Source of the DNA: Emiliania huxleyi CCMP1516
Taxonomy: Eukaryota; Haptophyta; Isochrysidales; Noelaerhabdaceae
DNA: 64,000 nucleotides
Direction: 5' to 3'
NCBI RefSeq assembly: GCF_000372725.1
Contig: NW_005201202.1
Span: 252,114 to 316,113, forward strand
Shown here: piece after piece, positions 1 through 8,134 of the stretch
Numbering within the stretch: position 1 is the stretch's first letter
How the letters are laid out: every line of letters starts with the position of its first letter
Translations under genes and position numbers: made by a program
Notes under the pieces: model-generated
Databases searched by the model: none
What the model was told of the DNA's origin: nothing
The model's input: only the letters and a program-made list of their open reading frames with translations

Positions 1-824
1 TGCATGTGCCCGCTGCGCCGGCGGGGAGGCTTGTAATTGTATAGCCACCTCGATGGCTGCCCGACGTCGCCTCCGAGCTGGTGCAGCGCGCACTTGCACC
101 GCGGCGAGAGCTTCTCGAGGCTCGCGACGAGGCAGGCCATCAGACCCTCAGACCCGACCTCCCGCGGGCAGAGCGCGGCAGACTCCGCGCGGCACGGGTG
201 CGAAGAGCCCTCCTCTGACTCCTCGGCAACGTCGCGCGCGGCGGCGGCGTGCGGCATCATGGCGTCCGGGGCGAGGAAGATGTTCATCGCCTGCGCCGCC
301 ATCGACTCGAACAGTGCCCCCTCCTCGAAGGGGGAGAAGCGCCCCCCCTCGCGGTCAAGCGGGGAGGCGGCCGGCTCGGCGTAGCTGCCGTACGAGTAGT
401 CGAAGTAGCTCGAGTAGTCAAAGTACGAGCCGTCGCTCTCGCCGCCGAAGACGCCGTTGAGCAGGCCGGCCGCGCTGAAAAGCGAGGAGTACTCCTTCTT
501 GCTCAAAAGCCAGCGCGCCGCGTCGTCCTCACTCTCCTCGGTCTCGACGGTGAGGGAGAAGGAGGAGGACGGGCGCGCGTCCGCCCCAAGTGAGCGCTCG
601 CACTCCTCCGAGAGCGCCACGTTCGACTCCCTCACGGCGGCGCGGAAGCACTCGAAGCCGTCACAGCCGACCGCCCTCATTGCCGGCGCGCAAGGGTGCT
701 CGAGCGCGCGGCTCGCGCCCATCTGCAGGTCGAGCTGGTCGAGCATTGATTTGATGGCATCGAGGGGGGTGGCGATGCCGGGCGAGATCTCCACTTGCGC
801 GGCGAGCAGGGGCCCGAGGATCAT
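1..824 (-). CDS. Cysteine-rich GLG1-like protein, partial (runs off the left edge)
   Basis: The reading frame is open from ATG at 824 to the window edge, about 274 codons, with an in-frame stop just upstream at 846-848, so 824 is the likely start. Two cysteine blocks are visible. Residues 45-75 have C45, C54, C59 and C75. Residues 211-245 carry the pattern HPC-x7-CP-x10-AC-x7-LSPRCKC, which resembles the cysteine-rich repeat of Golgi glycoprotein 1 (GLG1/ESL-1), a Golgi and secretory-pathway family. Between them is a Tyr/Asp-rich stretch with YFDYS repeated (about 134-148). No signal peptide is seen at this start, so an upstream exon could supply it. It is divergent from the cyclophilin gene at 1008. 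Family assignment is by motif only. Confidence 0.6.
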   Translation of the reverse strand, partial: MILGPLLAAQVEISPGIATPLDAIKSMLDQLDLQMGASRALEHPCAPAMRAVGCDGFECFRAAVRESNVALSEECERSLGADARPSSSFSLTVETEESEDDAARWLLSKKEYSSLFSAAGLLNGVFGGESDGSYFDYSSYFDYSYGSYAEPAASPLDREGGRFSPFEEGALFESMAAQAMNIFLAPDAMMPHAAAARDVAEESEEGSSHPCRAESAALCPREVGSEGLMACLVASLEKLSPRCKCALHQLGGDVGQPSRWLYNYKPPRRRSGHM

Positions 825-1007
825 TTTTGGACCGGCGGTCAGTTCTTAGGCCGGGGGAGGATGGACGAGACCGCCGTGACCGGCAATTGTCTGAGTTTCT
901 TTTCCCTTAAATTTTTCCCTAAAAAGAAAAGGGAAAAGTTAGCGAAACCTCATCTCCGCGGGGAGAAGAGGCAGTGAAGGGCCACAGAGCCTGACAGAGC
1001 CGACGCA
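825..1007. promoter_or_regulatory. Divergent intergenic promoter region with a 10-bp inverted repeat
   Basis: This gap separates two divergently transcribed genes, so it must hold both promoters. An AT-rich patch inside it contains an inverted repeat: CTTTTCCCTT at 899-908 and its reverse complement at 929-938, with a 20-base loop. No clear TATA box is seen. A regulatory role is inferred from position only. Confidence 0.35.
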
Positions 1008-3017
1008 ATGCGCCTCACGCCTCCGCCGAGCACCTTCGCCGGGGCTGCCGCTCGCTCCCTCTCGGCCGCCGCGCTCGCCGCCCTGCTGTCTGTGAGCTCA
1101 ATAACGCCGTCCGTGCCGCCCGCCTTTGGGCCGGCGGCCGCGCAGGCGAAGGAGCTCGCGTCGGGCTCCGGCTCGCGCGTCAACAAGGACCCGATCTCGC
1201 TGCTGCGCCTGGCGCTTCCCAGAGTAAGCAAGGAGGCGCGCGAGCTGCAGGCCGGGCTGGAGGAGTGCCAGGACAACCTCGCCCGGCTCAACGGCCAGGT
1301 CGCATCGTCAGCGCTGCAAAAGGCAAAGGTGGCAGCCGGCAAGAGCGGTGCGATGCTCAAGTCGGTGCCGCCCGCCAAGGCGGCGGAGGCGCAGGCGGCG
1401 CTCGACACCATCAACGCCGCGATGGACGAGGTCGGCGCCAAGATCGCCGCCAGCAGGCAGGGCGAGGCGCTCGCGGCGACCGAGCGGGCGCTCGGCGCGG
1501 TGACGCAGCTGCAGGAGGCGATGGCGTCGGGGTACGCGCAGCCGAGCCCGCCCAAGGAGTTTGCGTCGCTGCCCTACCTCAAGGGCCGCGCCACCGTCGA
1601 CCTCGTCCTCCAGCCGGGCAAGCGGCGCCGCCCCGCGCGGCGCCGCCCGTCCTTCCGTGATGTGTGTGATGTGTGAGATGATGCGGAGTATAGGCAAGGA
1701 GCACGGACAGTTTGACGTCGAGGGGAAGCTGTACAAGCAGCTCGAGGTCAAGATGGTGGTGGACGGGTACACCTCCCCGATCACGGCGGGCAACTTCGTC
1801 GACCTCGTGCGGCGCGGCTTCTACAACGGGATGCACATCCAGCGCTCGGACGGCTTTGTCGTGCAGACGGGCGAGCCACATAGCCGAGATCATCGCCGAG
1901 GTCATGGCCGATATCATAGCCGCGATATGGAAACTGTGAAAGAGATCATAGCAGAGATCATCGCGGTTATATAGCAAAGGTGAACGAGATCGTAGCAGAG
2001 ACTAGCCAAGATCATAGGATGTGAGCAGAGAGATGGCAGAGATCATAGCAGAGAGTTATATAGAAAAGGTGAACGAGATCGTAGCAGAGACTAGCCAAGA
2101 TCATAGGATGTGCATAGCAGAGAGATGGCAGAGATGGCAGAGAGATAGCACGATAGCTGCGCGTCGACGGCTGAGGCGACGCCGAATTTGCGCGCTCGAC
2201 GCGTCACATCCACCCACGCGTCCACGACACATCCACCCACACGTCCACCCACACGTCCACGACACGTCCACCCACACGTCCACCCACACGTCCAAACGAC
2301 ACATCCACCCACACGTCCAAACGACACGTCCACCCACACGTCCACCCACACGTCCACCCACACGTCCACCCACACGTCCAACGACCCACGGCACGTCCGC
2401 GACATGCCCGCAGGCGACCCGTCGAACGAGCTCGAGGGGTCGGGGGCGGACGCGAAGAAGAACGGGTATGTCGAGGGCGGCAAGGTGCGCAAGATCCCGC
2501 TCGAGGTGATGGTGCGCGGCGACAAGGACCCGATCTACTCGGCCACGTTTGACGACGACGGGCGGGGAGGCTACGCGGCGGCGATGCCCTTCAACTCGTA
2601 CGGCGCCCTCGGGATGGCGCGCGACATGCGCACTGCCGGTCCCACGTGCACACTGGCGCTCTCTCGCTGCCGAGGGGCGCTCGCTCGTTCTCGTGGGACG
2701 CTGAGATGTGCCTGGGCCCGCCGCCTCGCCGCTGTGTGCGGAGCCGCCGCCCCTCTGCCTCCCCTCAGGCGCGGGAAGAGTACGACCCCGACTCGGCGTC
2801 GTCGCAGTGGTTCTGGCTCCTCTTCGACTCCGACCTCACCCCCGCCGGCAAGAACCTGCTCGACGGCCGCTACGCCTGCTTCGGCTACACGGTCGACGGC
2901 GCGCGGCTCCTGTCAGACGTCAAGGAGGGCGACATCATCGCGTCGGCGAAGGTGAGCTCGGGCGAGAGCAACCTCGTGCTCCCCACCGCGCCCGCGCTGG
3001 CGGTCGCCGCCGAGTAG
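1008..3017 (+). CDS. CYP38: Thylakoid-lumen cyclophilin of CYP38/TLP40 type
   Basis: Four exons fit: 1008-1617, 1694-1870, 2414-2616 and 2769-3017, giving 412 aa. The N-terminus is basic/Ala-rich with a hydrophobic stretch (about 17-48), suggesting plastid and lumen targeting. A helical region follows (about 60-185), then LKGRATVDL, which precedes the cyclophilin domain in CYP37/CYP38. The cyclophilin part carries [16 protein letters not shown] and [13 protein letters not shown], keeping the R254, F258 and Q261 positions of active cyclophilins, and ends with [13 protein letters not shown]. Family members sit in the thylakoid lumen and help photosystem II assembly, often with weak or no isomerase activity. 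All three introns are GC-AG; intron 2 (1871-2413) holds two low-complexity repeats. Identity is confident; splice sites are inferred. Confidence 0.9.
1871..2413 (+). repeat. Low-complexity repeats inside cyclophilin intron 2
   Basis: The intron begins GCGAGCC and ends CCCGCAG. Its first half repeats units around GAGATCATAGC (about 1880-2110). Its second half (about 2211-2395) is a tandem array of the 8-mer to 12-mer family CACGTCCACCCA. Neither half encodes anything plausible; the apparent open frames are by-products of the repeats. Confidence 0.8.
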
Positions 3018-3467
3018 TAGCGCGCACGCCTCTGGACGGGCGCGGGAGGGGAGAGGGGCACGCGTCGCGCATTGCGCTGCGCCGTGCCGTCGGAGGCTGC
3101 ATGTCTACCGTGTTGCGTTAGGGCATCGCTGGCGCACCACACCCACACTCACGCGCGACCACTGCGGAGGTGCGCCCGTCGGGCGTGTGCCTCTCAGCTC
3201 TCTAGCTCTCTCTTTCCCGCTGCAATCTCTTGCGCGAGCTCTTAGCGTGGGTCGCGTTTGTCGAGGGGGTCAGCGAGGGTCTCGCCATGTGGATGCCATG
3301 GCGCGCGCTGTGTCGTGTGTGTTAAGCCTTCTATTTCCTGTAGAGAGCGAGAGTCATGATGTTGATGATATGCATACACGCGACATGGCTAGTTCCAATT
3401 CACTATTCAGTATTCACTCTGACAGCTGAGACGTGAGAGCTTGACGGATGACGCACGCTAATAGAGT
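3018..3467. other. Intergenic spacer
   Basis: No gene or structured repeat is seen between the cyclophilin stop and the next gene. It should contain the cyclophilin 3' end and the promoter of the next gene. Short open frames here show no family resemblance. Confidence 0.5.
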
Positions 3468-5511
3468 ATGGTAGGGGGAAATACTGAAAAATGGGACCCC
3501 CCGGACGGACCTTGCTTTCATGCCGAGCGTGAAGAGCTGAGTCTCAGCTTTCAGACCCTGCAAAAATCATTGAAAAATATTAAGATGGTCCAGAATGGTG
3601 ACCGAAAGACTCCGGCGCCGCAGCGCTCCCGCTTGCTTTCCTCGCAAATGCGACAAGTGAGGCTGCTGAAAGGGAAAAGAATGATGGTGTCGAAAGAAAA
3701 ACCGCAGAGCAAGACCGCAAATGCTGCCGCTCCTGGTGAGCGCCAGCCCGCGCCGCGTGCAGGGCGTGTCCGGGGCGCCCTCCCCCCGAGTTCCCCCGCA
3801 AAATCCGGCCCGCGGTCGCGCGCGCGCTCCCGTCTCGCTGCTTTGGAGGAGTCTGCAGCCCCGGGCGCGCCCGCACGGCGATTGCCGCCTCCACTCCAAC
3901 CTCATCCACTCTCACTCTGACATTCTCTCCAGAGTCCTCGCGTCGAGCCCGTGGCGCCGGAGCGCGAGCCCCAAGCTCGGGACACAGCGGGACATTGACG
4001 ATCTGCGATGCTCTGTGCGTGCAGGTGATCACGATGAGCACGGCGCCGGCGGTGGCACCCTTCCTGGTGCTCCAGGCGCGCTGCGCCCGCGCGTTTGCGA
4101 CGCCCGTGTGTGCCCCTGCGCGCGCCCCGCTCGCCGCGCCGCCGCCGGGCCCGTGGGGGTCTCAGGTTTGCGCGTGTGTGCCGCAGATGTCACGACCGAG
4201 CAGCTGCAGCAGATCCTCCAGAGCGTGCAGGCCGAGCTTGAGCGGCGCGCGGCGCTGCAGCGCGGGGCGCCCGAATCGAAGCGGTGCGTGCCCGCCCTCG
4301 CCGTGGCCGCGCTCGCCCCGCCTTGGCGAGCTCTTGCCCCTCGCGCGCGCCGCAGGAACTCGATCTTGTGCGCCTCGGGCAAGGCGTTGCCCAGCGAGGC
4401 GGAGGTGCACGCATGGGCGCTGCTCGTGCTGCTACATGGCCGCGGCGCGGACGGCTCGTGGGTCGCCGTCCCGACGCTCGTCGACCAGTGGATGAACGTC
4501 GTGCTGCTGCAGTCGAGTCGCTACAAGCAGGCGCCCGCCCTGCTCTCCCACCGCCCCCCGAGCCGCCGCCGCGGCTGCTACACCTCGGCTATATCTCGGC
4601 TATATCTCGGCTATATCTCGGCTCTATCTCGGCCTTGCTGCCTGAGCCGTGTGTGCGTGTTGTGCGCAGTTGCGCGAGAAGATGACCAACAACTTCATCG
4701 AGGGCATCTACTTCTTTGACATGTACCGCTCAGCGGCCTGCCTCAAGACGCCCGGCGCGGTCACCAAGGCGCTCAAGGCGCTGTCGAGCGAGGTGAAGAA
4801 GGTGGAGCTGCTCAAGGAGCAGATCCGCATCCGCGTCATCGGCCTCGGCTTCTCCGACCTGCACACGCCGTGGAGCGAGGGCGGCAAGGCGCACGGCTCG
4901 GCGCACCTGCTCGCGCGCCTCAAGACGATCCTCGCCGCCGAGAAGACGCGCCCCATCCCGACCAAGCCGCCGGCGCCGGTGCTCAAGCGCAAGGCGGTGA
5001 AGCAGCTTGGCACGGCGACGAGCGGCCTCGAGGCGCTCGACGCGAAGGAGGCCGACTCGCTCGACGAGTTCGAGGCGGCCGCGCGTGCGGAGAAGGCGCG
5101 GCGCGAGGCGGAGGGCGTGGGCGACAAGCACCAGACGCGGCAGCCGCGCGTGGTGCCGGTGGTGAAGGCGGGCGACCGACTCGAGCAGCTGTGCCACTAC
5201 GCGGTGGGCGAGGGCGAGGAGGAGGGTGAGAGCGCGGGGTGGATGTGGTGCTCTTGCACCGTGCTGTCCGTCACCCAGGTGCCCAAGGGCCCGCGGAGCT
5301 TCTACAAGGACGGCGAGGCGGCGAGCGTGAGGTGGGACGCCAACGACCGCGTCTCGCCGGCCGAGCCCGAGTCGGACGGCTTGATCGAGCTCAAGAAGGG
5401 CAAGTTCAACGCGGACTGCGATGGCGCGTGGCGGCTGGACCTGGATGCGCCGCCGCCGGCGGCGGCGGCGGAGGACGAGGAGATGGAGGTGGAGGTGGAG
5501 GTGGAGGCGGA

Positions 5512-5544
<33 letters not shown>

Positions 5545-5671
5545 GAGGCAGCGCGGGGCGCCGAAGAAGCGCGGGGCGCCGAAGAAGCGCGGGGCAACCG
5601 CAGCAGGCGTGGCGGCTGATGAGGCGGCGCCACAGGCGCGCGAGGCGCGCCCACGGCGCAATGCACGTTGA
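3468..5671 (+). CDS. Hypothetical protein with basic and acidic/alanine C-terminal tail
   Basis: Four exons keep frame: 3468-3735, 4025-4283, 4356-4530 and 4670-5671 (567 aa). The start is uncertain; an in-frame ATG at 3585 is an alternative. Introns 1 and 2 are GT-AG; intron 3 (4531-4669) is GC-AG and carries GGCTATATCTC repeats. The best conserved-looking part is LREKMTNNFIEGIYFFDMYR followed by EQIRIRVIGLGFSDLHTPW and a later segment with GWMWCSCTVLSV. The last 100 residues are low complexity: acidic (ME/VE)n, polyalanine, then RGAPKKRGAPKKRG, which resembles an AT-hook-like basic repeat. I do not recognise the family. It could be a nuclear protein or derive from a repeated gene family. 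A 21-nt GT...CAG segment at 4166-4186 could also be removed without changing frame. Confidence 0.6.
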
Positions 5672-7470
5672 CTCTGCGGCACACACATGCAGTGGACAGC
5701 GAACACATAGGGTGATGCGATACGGCGGTAGATGGCCGAGGATGCAGACGGACCGTGGTATGTGTGTTGTGTACTTTATATGCTCATATTCCGCGTTACC
5801 ACAAAACGGAGGGGCGATATGATCCGCTAAAGCAGCAGGCACACACACGCCAAGCGCGTGAGTTGTCGCTCGGGTTGCCTTAACTAGATAAGATTCCCAT
5901 ATTCATTAATAGCGGCTAGTTTGTCACATCACGTGGATCGATGACCCGGAATATGCCGCAAGACACGGCGCTTTCAATAAGCAACTCATTATCTTGGACG
6001 CATCCCTCGACGCGAAGAGCCATGCAGTCACCCGAATTGCTTGGGCCTCTCCTGCAAGTAGAACGAAACATTCTTGGAGCTTCCCCAGCCGCTTGTGGCC
6101 GCATCTCATCCGTGGCGACGCGCTGTTCCACCGAGCCGTACTCGGCCGCGCCGCCGCGTCGAGGCACGGGTCCCCAACCAAGCAGCGACGCCGAAGCGTC
6201 GACCGATAGAGCGCCACGCCCAGCAGTATGGGCGTCGACCGCTCTCTCGAGCGGCCGCGTGGCAGTGCGTGGCGCGGGCGTCACAGGCGGCAAGCGTGGA
6301 GCCGCTGGAAGAGCCGGTGCGAGCCGTGGACGGCAGCCGCTCCCCACGTCGCCGAGAGAGGCTGCGGGGGAGAGGGTCCAGGAGGCCACAGGAGGCGCCG
6401 GGAGGCTCGGGAGGCGCTAAAACGTGGCCCGGGCGCCTCGTGCCACCCGTCTGGTGGGGCCAGGTGGGCTCAGGAATTAATCCAGGATTTTAAGGTGATC
6501 CACTACACCTGACCGAGAATTGGATGGCGAGATCGCGGCGAGATCGACCAGTCGGCCCAGGTCGGCGCCATGCACTGGCGGGCTGCACAGCGCGCTAGAT
6601 TACGCGGAGGACGTGCGCTTACCACCGGGTGGGATTACCAGGCTCGCCTGGGCTCGCTGAGGGTCGATCGCGGCGCGACCCGTTTTCGGCTGTTTTCCTC
6701 GCGAATCTGGGGTGCGCGCCGGGAGCTGCAGCGCCAGCGTTTCGCGGACCTGTGCAGCCTCCGGGCACTGGGAACTTCTCCCAGGCTCGGGCAATGCGGA
6801 CATGTGCCAGCGGGGGCGCGGAGGTGGTTTACATGCGGATGCGGCACGATCTTCGAGCCGAACCGACGATACAGGAGGCTCCAGAGGCGCCGTAATCGAC
6901 AGTTGGCCGTCACCCAACTCCTCGCCCGCCGTGACTGTGGGTGTCTCCTGATTGCCCACGCTCGTGGCGGAGCTCGGGGTACCACTTTGGGCCACGGGAC
7001 AAGCCCTGGGGAGTCACTGTAGCTCGCGCGGGGCTGAGAAGCCCCCATTCCCGCGAAAAATCGAGATTTGGCGAGATATAGGGGGCGGTTCTCATTATTT
7101 TCGGCGGCCCCAAAGCTACCCAATCACTCGCCCACCTCCCCCGAGCAGTCTAGTCCAAAAAAAACCGCGCCCCGATCAAGTTACGTTTTCAGTGTTTGCC
7201 CCTAAGTATGGCCGTCTTGGAAAACGCGTCCAATCCGCAAATCCCCCGGGGCGCCCGCGGTCCAAGCTCCAACTCGGAGCTCCGTGTTGCTCCCAGCGCC
7301 CTCCCCCGCGCTCCCTGCGGCCATGGCCGATGATCCTAGTATGCCTTCTTTTCTTTAAATTGCAGTTTGCTTTTTTTTCTTGCAGATCACTACTTTACTA
7401 TCCACCTGGCAGATATCAATCACTAGGACTACTCCCACACAATCCACCTTCCAGATCACCACTCACCACA
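5672..7470. other. Non-coding stretch with no recognisable gene
   Basis: Open frames overlap on both strands but none shows a domain, a splice pattern or natural residue composition. The sequence is moderately GC-rich and not tandemly repeated. Positions 7360-7386 hold a T-rich tract with two CAG triplets that would look like 3' splice sites, but no flanking exon is convincing. Confidence 0.4.
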
Positions 7471-7479
7471 CAATCCCCG

Positions 7480-7682
7480 CCTTGCATGTGCATGTGCATG
7501 TGCATGCCGCTTGTGCATGTCATGCACAACATGCGCATGCCATGCACAACATGCGCATGCACATGCACATGCACATGCACATGGCACCCATGTGCGCATG
7601 TGCATGTGCATGTGTGTGCATGTCCATGTCCATGTCCATGTCCATGTCCATGTCCATGTCCATGTCCATGTGCATGTGCATA
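7480..7682. repeat. Compound CATGTG / CATGTC microsatellite
   Basis: A 6-base tandem array runs from CATGTG units through CATGCACAACATGCG blocks into CATGTC units (about 7618-7670) and back to CATGTG. It reads as Met-Cys, Met-Ser or His-Val repeats in different frames; none is taken as protein. Confidence 0.9.
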
Positions 7683-7712
7683 GTGCGGGGGGGCCCGGCG
7701 CGTACGGGGTGG

Positions 7713-8015
7713 AGCGATGCCGTGTCTTTGAGTGGTGTCCTTTCTAAAAGGTAAGTCCACATCCCGTGCCGCACACCCGACACATGGGAGTCATGGGGTG
7801 TGTGGCGCGCTGGCGCCACCGTCGCACTACGCATGCGCGCTTGGGGGGGGGGGAAGGAAACCCGTGTTTTAGAGGGGGGTCCTTTTAAAAAGGGAAAGTT
7901 CCCATATCCGTGGCGGGCCCCCCGGAACAATGGGGATCCTTGGGGTTTTGGCCCCCTGGCCCCCCCTTTCCCCAAACAATTCCCCCTTTTTCCCGGGGGG
8001 GGGGGGGGGCGGACC
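7713..8015. other. Degraded duplicate rich in homopolymers (likely sequence artefact)
   Basis: Bases 7713-7830 are echoed at about 7857-7965 in a form where neighbouring bases have been collapsed into runs: GTGTCTTTGAGTGGTGTCC becomes GTGTTTTAGAGGGGGGTCC, and CATGGGAGTCATGGGGTGTG becomes an equivalent run-rich string. A run of 15 G follows at about 7996-8010. This is how poor-quality read ends look, so an assembly or base-calling error is more likely than biology. Confidence 0.65.
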
Positions 8016-8134
8016 CCGCTGACGCCGCCCTCTCTGCGCGTACCACACTGCGCGCCGTGGCGACCCTCCCGCTCTTTCAGGTGCGGCGGCGTGTTTTTTT
8101 TTGAGAAGTGGAAGACGCAGGCACTCGCTGGTCA

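Noticed and set aside
4730..5848. 372-codon minus-strand frame opposite the unknown gene at 3468-5671
   Set aside because: Arg/Leu/His-rich shadow frame with polyarginine and polyhistidine stretches; the plus-strand frame has natural composition and splice sites.
6570..7022. 150-codon plus-strand frame with a CGCGTIF segment
   Set aside because: The two cysteines do not form a known zinc-binding pattern and the frame overlaps an equally long minus-strand frame; no support.
7380..7754. Met/His/Ser repeat protein over the CATGTG array
   Set aside because: Pure microsatellite translation.
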